NCBI GenBank assembly: GCA_964394665.1
Contig: CAYMYN010000073.1
Location: forward strand, 1 to 8,279
Direction: 5' to 3'
Source: CAYMYN01 sp964394665
GTDB lineage: Bacteria > Planctomycetota > UBA1135 > GCA-002686595
Length of the DNA: 8,279 bases
Shown: positions 4,221-8,279 of the stretch, piece by piece
How the letters are laid out: each line of letters begins with the position of its first letter
Numbering within the stretch: position 1 is the stretch's first letter
The notes under the pieces: model-generated
Database searches by the model: none
Told to the model about the DNA's origin: nothing
The model's input: only the letters and a program-made list of their open reading frames with translations
Translations under genes and position numbers: made by a program

Positions 4221-5645
4221 TCAAGGGGCGGGGTGTTGGGCTGGGGAGTGGGCGCGCGCCTCGGCGTACAGCGCGAGCAGGTCGTCCACGTGCGCGTCGA
4301 AGGTCGGGATCGGAGGCTCCTGGGTGTACAGCGCGTCGAGCCGCGCGGGCTCGGCGAGCACCTCGGCCAGGCGTGCGCTCAACGCGTCCACGTCGCCGGC
4401 GGGGAAGCGCCAACCCTGGTCCGGACCGACCAGCTCGGGCAGGGCGCCCAGATCGCTCACCAGCAGGGGCAGGCGCGCGGCCATCGCCTCCAGGATCACG
4501 AGCGGGCGGTTCTCGTACCACAGGCTCGGCACGACGAGCAGGTCGGCCGCCGCCAGCGCGCTCGCCACGCGCTCCGGGGCGAGGGGCCCCTCGAGCCGTG
4601 CGCCGACCGCGCGCGCCTGGGCCTCGAGCTGGCGCTGATACTCCGGCTCGTGCCCCGCCGGGCCCGCGAGGGCCAGATCGGCGCCTTCGCGCAGCGCGTA
4701 GGGCAAGCGTCTCCAGGCCTCGAGCAAGAGGTGCGGGCCCTTGAGCCGCACCCGCGAACCCAGGAACAGCACCCGCAGCCGCGCGCGCGGACCGGGGAGT
4801 CGCCGCGGACGCCCCCCGAGGTCGATGCCGGTCGGGAGCACGCGCACGCGTTCGGACGGCAGTCCCCAGGCCACGAGTTGGTCGGCGAGGAACCGGCTGG
4901 GCGACACGAATCGCGCCACGGCCAGCCCCAGGCGCCGGCGCAGGCCGTCGGCCCGCTCGCCCGCGGCGCGTTCGTACTCCGCGGCGCGTTCGGGCGACAC
5001 GTCGGCCTCCGCGGCGGGCGCGGCGCCCCGCACCCGCGCCCACACGCGGCGCGCGGGCGAGGCCAGGTCGATGCCCGTGCGCGTCGCCAGGCGCGCGATC
5101 CAGGGCGCCGCCCAGCGCGCACCCGCCGGCTGGGCGTGCTCGAAGCGCGCCAGGCACGTGCCGCAGCGCCCGAGGTCGATCGTCGCGCACAGCGCCCCGT
5201 CGGCGTGCACCCGTTGACCGAAGCGCGCGCACTGCAACCAGAAGTCGTGCAGGGTCATCACCACCGGGACGCCGCGCGCCCGCGCCCGCTCGACGATGCC
5301 CGCCGAGAGGTACATCAGGTGCTGCACGTGCACCAGGTCCGGCCGCACGCGCTCGAGCACGCGCTCGAACAGCCGGTCGACCTCGAGGTCCTGCCAGGTG
5401 GCGCGAAAGTCCGGGGCCAGGAGGTTGTTGACCAGCTCGTGCACCTCGAGCCCGGCGACGCTGCGTTCCCCCAGGCTGTGGTGTTCGCGGCCGACGTCCT
5501 TGACCGCCGTGAGCACCGCCGCGCCGTGGCCGCGGGCGAGCAGCTCGCGCGCCAGGCGCGCGGTGTAGAGCTCGGTCCCCGCCGTGTGTTGCGGCAGGAA
5601 ACGATGGGTCACGAGGAGGACGCGCACGGGGGGAGACGTTCGCAC
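4221..5645 (-). CDS. GT4 family glycosyltransferase (GT-B fold)
   Basis: This 474-residue retaining glycosyltransferase of CAZy family GT4 would transfer a sugar from a nucleotide-sugar to a glycan or lipid-linked acceptor at the cytoplasmic membrane face. The N-terminal acceptor domain begins VRVLLVTHRFLPQHTAGTE (7-25), with the Gly-containing loop typical of the fold, and includes VVMTLHDFW (128-136). The donor domain carries FVSPSRF, the RVRLKGPH segment and the EX7E motif, with Glu378 and Glu386 in YENRPLVILEAMA. Between the domains' early parts lies a Cys cluster, C139, C153, C161 and C164, which could bind a metal and occurs in a subset of GT4 enzymes. Start: GTG at 5645 after a G-rich stretch; GTG at 5627 is an alternative. 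The gene begins 37 bases after the preceding GT2 gene. The exact sugar and acceptor cannot be read from the sequence. Confidence 0.92.
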   Translation of the reverse strand: MRTSPPVRVLLVTHRFLPQHTAGTELYTARLARELLARGHGAAVLTAVKDVGREHHSLGERSVAGLEVHELVNNLLAPDFRATWQDLEVDRLFERVLERVRPDLVHVQHLMYLSAGIVERARARGVPVVMTLHDFWLQCARFGQRVHADGALCATIDLGRCGTCLARFEHAQPAGARWAAPWIARLATRTGIDLASPARRVWARVRGAAPAAEADVSPERAAEYERAAGERADGLRRRLGLAVARFVSPSRFLADQLVAWGLPSERVRVLPTGIDLGGRPRRLPGPRARLRVLFLGSRVRLKGPHLLLEAWRRLPYALREGADLALAGPAGHEPEYQRQLEAQARAVGARLEGPLAPERVASALAAADLLVVPSLWYENRPLVILEAMAARLPLLVSDLGALPELVGPDQGWRFPAGDVDALSARLAEVLAEPARLDALYTQEPPIPTFDAHVDDLLALYAEARAHSPAQHPAP

Positions 5646-5682
5646 GCCGCCCGCCCCCGATCCAGGGCCGGCGGCGGCCCGC

Positions 5683-6771
5683 TCACCCCGCCAGGCGGCC
5701 GAACACCGCCCAGAGCCCGGCCAGGCAGCGCTCGAAGGCCGCCAACACGCGCCGGCGGGCGGGCCGGGCGGCGAGCTCGGGGGTGATCGTCAGCGGTCCG
5801 CCGACCAAGAGCTCGCGGTCGCGCACCACGCGCGAGCGCTGGACCGCGCGGCGCAGGGAGAGGGTCGAGCCCAAGTGGCGCCAGAAGGCCAGGCGCCCGC
5901 GCAGCCACGGGAGGAGCTGGAGGCGCGAGAGGGCGAAGAGCAACGTGAGGAGCTCGTAGACCGCCAGCCCCGGCGCGGCGGCGAGCAGGGTGCGCGGCGC
6001 GTAGCACTTGGCCAGGAACAACCAACGGTTGCGCGCGTGCAGGTAGGTGCGCCGCGCGGGATAGCGCGGGCCCTCGCGGAAGCTGACGCCCGGGGTTCCG
6101 GCGCGGTGGCGCACGGGCGCGTCCTCGAGGCACGCCAGCTCCCAACCGGCGAGGCGCAGGCGGTAGGACAGGTCGAGGTCCTCGAACAGGATGAACAGGC
6201 GCTCGTCGTAGCCGCCGATCTCCAGCACGGCCGCGCGGTCGACGAGCAACGCCAGCGAGATCACGCCCCCCACGCGCACGAGCCCGTGGCCCTCGGCCTG
6301 CTCCGCGGGCCGGTAGAAGTTGCGCAGCGCGTAGAGCCCCACGTAGTGGAAGGCGCCGCCGTCGTAGTGCACGCGCGTCGGTTCGGCGTCGAAGACCCCG
6401 CGCGGCTGCACCAGGGCCAGCTCGGGATGTCGTTCGAGGGCCTCCGCCAGACGTTCCAGGGTGTCCGGCGCCACGATCACGTCGTTGTCGAGGGCCAGCA
6501 CGAAGGGCGCGCTCGCGGCCGCGAGGCCCGCGTTGCGCGCCGCGGCCGGACCGAGGTTGGCGCCGAGCTCCAGCACGCGCCATCCGGGATGCCGCGCGCG
6601 CACGAACTCGAGCGAGCCGTCGCGCGAACCGTTGTCGACCAGGATGCGCTCGACGATCGGACCGCGCAGCTCCTCGAGCGCCGCCAACGAGGCCTCGAGG
6701 TGCTCGCGCCCGTCGTAGTTCACGACGACCACGCTGACCGCCCCGACGCGCGTCCCCAGGGGCCTGGTCAT
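5683..6771 (-). CDS. GT2 family glycosyltransferase, second of a tandem pair
   Basis: This 362-residue GT-A-fold inverting glycosyltransferase resembles the rhamnosyltransferase-like GT2 group (WbbL type). Motifs in order are VSVVVVNYDG (12-21), VDNGSRDGS (45-53), the metal-binding DxD as D95-N96-D97, and YDERLFILFEDLDLSYR (188-204), whose Glu197-Asp198 is at the usual catalytic-base site. A later YLHARNRW is followed by hydrophobic segments that may contact the membrane. The ATG at 6771 lies two bases after the preceding stop. A GTG at 6777 in the same frame would instead give a GTGA overlap, and no Shine-Dalgarno favours either, so coupled translation is likely. The enzyme probably adds one sugar in the pathway served by its neighbours. 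Rhamnose transfer is only a guess from the family. Confidence 0.92.
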   Translation of the reverse strand: MTRPLGTRVGAVSVVVVNYDGREHLEASLAALEELRGPIVERILVDNGSRDGSLEFVRARHPGWRVLELGANLGPAAARNAGLAAASAPFVLALDNDVIVAPDTLERLAEALERHPELALVQPRGVFDAEPTRVHYDGGAFHYVGLYALRNFYRPAEQAEGHGLVRVGGVISLALLVDRAAVLEIGGYDERLFILFEDLDLSYRLRLAGWELACLEDAPVRHRAGTPGVSFREGPRYPARRTYLHARNRWLFLAKCYAPRTLLAAAPGLAVYELLTLLFALSRLQLLPWLRGRLAFWRHLGSTLSLRRAVQRSRVVRDRELLVGGPLTITPELAARPARRRVLAAFERCLAGLWAVFGRLAG

Positions 6772-6773
6772 GG

Positions 6774-7733
6774 TCACTCGAGCGGCAGGCGGAAGTCGGG
6801 GGCCCGGCAGGGTTCGCGGCGGCGCAGGCAGTACGGGACGTTGTAGAGCACGCTCGCGGCGGCCCGGACGACGATCCACCAGGCCCCCGGCGTCTCGCGC
6901 AGCGCGCGACCGATGCCGATCGTGCCGACCGCGTCGCGCACGTCGCCGCGCTCCTCGACGGTCTTGGAGCGCAGCAGCACCTTGCGCAACACGAGCAGCG
7001 GCAGGCGCGCGAGGTCGCCGGCGGGCGCGTACTTCAGCATCGAGAGCCAGGCGTTGCGCGCGTGGTAGTAGAGGCTGCGTTTGCCGGGCTTGATGCCGAA
7101 GGGCGTGCGGTGGAAGACCTCGACGCCCGAGTACTGCAGCACGCGGTGGCCGCGGTTCAGCAGTCGGCAGGTGAGGTCGCGCTCGTTGCCGTAGATGAAC
7201 AGGCGCTCGTCGTACCAGCCGGCCTCGCGCAGGGCCGCCGTGCGCGCCAGGGAGGCACAGCCGCGGAAGGTCGACATGTAGCGCTCGGCGTTGACCTCGG
7301 GGTGGTTGCGGTAGCTCTCGGGCATGCCGGGCTCGACGACCTTGGTCGAGATCACGGCCGTGCTCGCCGGCTCGCGCGCCAGCCGCTCGGTGGTGCGCTC
7401 GAGCCACTCGGGCGGGAGCACGACGTCGTCGTCGAGGATCGCGATCAGCGGCGTGGCGGCGTTGGCGAAACCGATGTTGAAGGTCTCGCAGGCCCCGTAC
7501 GAGGGGTCGGGCATCTCGATCAGGTGCACGCCCGGGAACTCCGTGCGGATCATCGCCGCGCTGCCATCGCTGCTGGCGTTGTCCACGACCACGACGCGCG
7601 CGAAGGGCCGCGTCTGGGCGAACACCGCGGCGAGGTTCGCCCGCACCTCGTCGCGCTTGTTGAAGCTCGAGATGACCGCCGTGGCCTCCAGGGGAGCCGC
7701 GGGGTCGGAGGGGGCACGCTGGTCGTCGTTCAC
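6774..7733 (-). CDS. GT2 family glycosyltransferase, first of a tandem pair
   Basis: This 319-residue GT-A-fold enzyme is related to its downstream neighbour. It shows ATAVISSFNKRD (17-28), VVVDNASSDGS (48-58), the DxD as DDD (101-103) in ILDDDVVLP, and YDERLFIYGNERDLTCRL (174-191). In that last stretch GNERD replaces the usual FED, so the catalytic base is probably Glu184 or Asp186. A VFHRTPFG motif (206-213), YYHARNAW and a basic/hydrophobic C-terminal region follow. The frame is open far upstream, but family similarity starts near residue 17. I chose the GTG at 7733 because its GTGA overlaps the stop of the preceding gene. The product lies in a glycan-assembly operon; its donor and acceptor are unknown. 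Confidence 0.9.
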   Translation of the reverse strand: MNDDQRAPSDPAAPLEATAVISSFNKRDEVRANLAAVFAQTRPFARVVVVDNASSDGSAAMIRTEFPGVHLIEMPDPSYGACETFNIGFANAATPLIAILDDDVVLPPEWLERTTERLAREPASTAVISTKVVEPGMPESYRNHPEVNAERYMSTFRGCASLARTAALREAGWYDERLFIYGNERDLTCRLLNRGHRVLQYSGVEVFHRTPFGIKPGKRSLYYHARNAWLSMLKYAPAGDLARLPLLVLRKVLLRSKTVEERGDVRDAVGTIGIGRALRETPGAWWIVVRAAASVLYNVPYCLRRREPCRAPDFRLPLE

Positions 7734-8279
7734 GAGGCTCGTCGCCGGGATCCGCTCACCAAGGTCTCGTAGAGCAGCTCGAGCTCGCGTGCCGCGTCGT
7801 CCGCGCTGCGCAGGCGCACGCCCGGGCGCAGGCGCGGATCGTGCAGGAAGCTCCCCCCGGCCACAAGCGCCTGGAAGGCGCGCGTCCAACTCGTCGGGTC
7901 GCCGGCCGGCAGCACCCGGCCCAGGGGTTCCCCGAGGGCGCGGGCGAGGGCCGCCAGGCGTTCGGGGTAGGCGCCCCGATCGCTGGTCCAGACCCGCAGG
8001 CCGAGGGCCGCGGCCTCGTCGAGCTCCGGCGCGTAGCCGTCCGGCCGCCGCGACGGACAGGCCATCAGGTGGGCGCCCCGCGCGGCGCGCTCCAGGGTGG
8101 CGCGCTCCGAGCCGGGGTGCAGCACGAGGTCCAGGCCGCGCCCCTCCTCGCGCAGCTCGGCGTCGAGCCCACGTTCGCGTTCGGGCCCCAGGAGCACCAG
8201 GCGCACCCGTCGGCCCAGGGGCGCGAGGGCGCGCACGAGGCCCAGGGTGCACTCGGCGCGCGAGCGCGGCCCGGGGCGG
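7730..8279 (-). CDS. Glycosyltransferase, GT4-like, C-terminal part (cut by window edge)
   Basis: Only the last 182 residues or so are present; the reading frame stays open to the right edge, so the start lies beyond 8279. The visible part looks like the donor-binding Rossmann half of a GT-B enzyme. It contains a beta strand ending in a glycine (VRLVLLGPE), a later HLMACPSRRPDG, and APELDEAAALGLRVWTSDRGAYPER, which matches the region around the second Glu of the GT4 EX7E motif. At the place of the first Glu there is Asp (in RPDG), so the motif is DX7E here, which may be a family variant. The TGA stop overlaps the GTG start of the next gene. A GTG at 8236 is internal and not a credible start. 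The GT4 assignment is likely but not certain without the N-terminal half. Confidence 0.75.
   Translation of the reverse strand, partial: RPGPRSRAECTLGLVRALAPLGRRVRLVLLGPERERGLDAELREEGRGLDLVLHPGSERATLERAARGAHLMACPSRRPDGYAPELDEAAALGLRVWTSDRGAYPERLAALARALGEPLGRVLPAGDPTSWTRAFQALVAGGSFLHDPRLRPGVRLRSADDAARELELLYETLVSGSRRRAS

Noticed and set aside
2098..4638. An 846-codon open frame on the plus strand
   Set aside because: It is antisense to three well-supported minus-strand genes and also spans the gene-free region. Its translation is low-complexity Arg/Pro/Ala/Gly with no motif. Long antisense frames are normal in very GC-rich DNA because stop codons are rare.
4233..5786. A 517-codon open frame on the plus strand
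   Set aside because: It lies opposite the GT4 gene, which has clear catalytic motifs. The plus-strand translation has no recognisable domain and only mirrors the codon structure of the true gene.
1..8279. Novel defence, mobile or CRISPR-type system
   Set aside because: No transposase, integrase, nuclease, toxin-antitoxin pair, CRISPR repeat-spacer pattern or terminal inverted repeats are seen. The gene content is glycan assembly plus the division cluster.

Overview
This is an 8.3 kb stretch of very GC-rich bacterial chromosome in which every convincing gene is on the minus strand, so the biological order runs from base 8279 down to base 1. Nine genes are supported, one of them cut by the window edge. 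The source is probably a high-GC member of the Planctomycetota, or a close relative. The pointers are a HEAT-repeat lipoprotein ending in a Trp-rich tail of a kind I associate with planctomycete HEAT proteins, a Cys-motif protein resembling a planctomycete conserved-unknown family, and a divergent mraZ-rsmH-ftsL cluster. This placement is inference from remembered family features, not a database search.

Right half (8279 to 4221): a glycan-assembly cassette. It holds the C-terminal part of a GT4-like glycosyltransferase, two tandem GT2 (GT-A fold) glycosyltransferases and a complete GT4 (GT-B fold) glycosyltransferase. The first three genes are joined by stop/start contacts (4-base GTGA overlaps), which suggests one translationally coupled operon. 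They probably add successive sugars to a surface polysaccharide or lipid-linked glycan.

Middle (4209 to 2413): a HEAT-repeat lipoprotein starts 11 bases after the GT4 gene. After an 87-base gap comes a conserved-unknown protein with an N-terminal CxxC...CxxCC putative metal site and an Asp/Gly/Pro-rich tail encoded by a 15-bp tandem repeat. Then follows a 519-base gene-free region (1894-2412) with G-runs, hairpins, a strong Shine-Dalgarno in front of a five-codon reading frame and, close to mraZ, five GTGG-N boxes spaced exactly 10 bases apart.

Left end (1893 to 1): the head of the division and cell-wall (dcw) cluster, namely mraZ (transcriptional regulator), rsmH/mraW (16S rRNA methyltransferase) and a short ftsL (divisome membrane protein) that overlaps rsmH by 4 bases. 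The phased boxes fit the known MraZ operator pattern, so mraZ probably autoregulates this cluster. The last 102 bases have lower GC than the genes and carry an 11-bp triple tandem repeat enclosed by a 10-bp inverted repeat, followed by a near-perfect palindrome. No confident gene start is visible there.

I found no mobile element, CRISPR array, tRNA, rRNA or defence-type system. The best candidates for a second look are the regulatory architecture upstream of mraZ, the repeat structure after ftsL, and the Cys-motif protein of unknown function.
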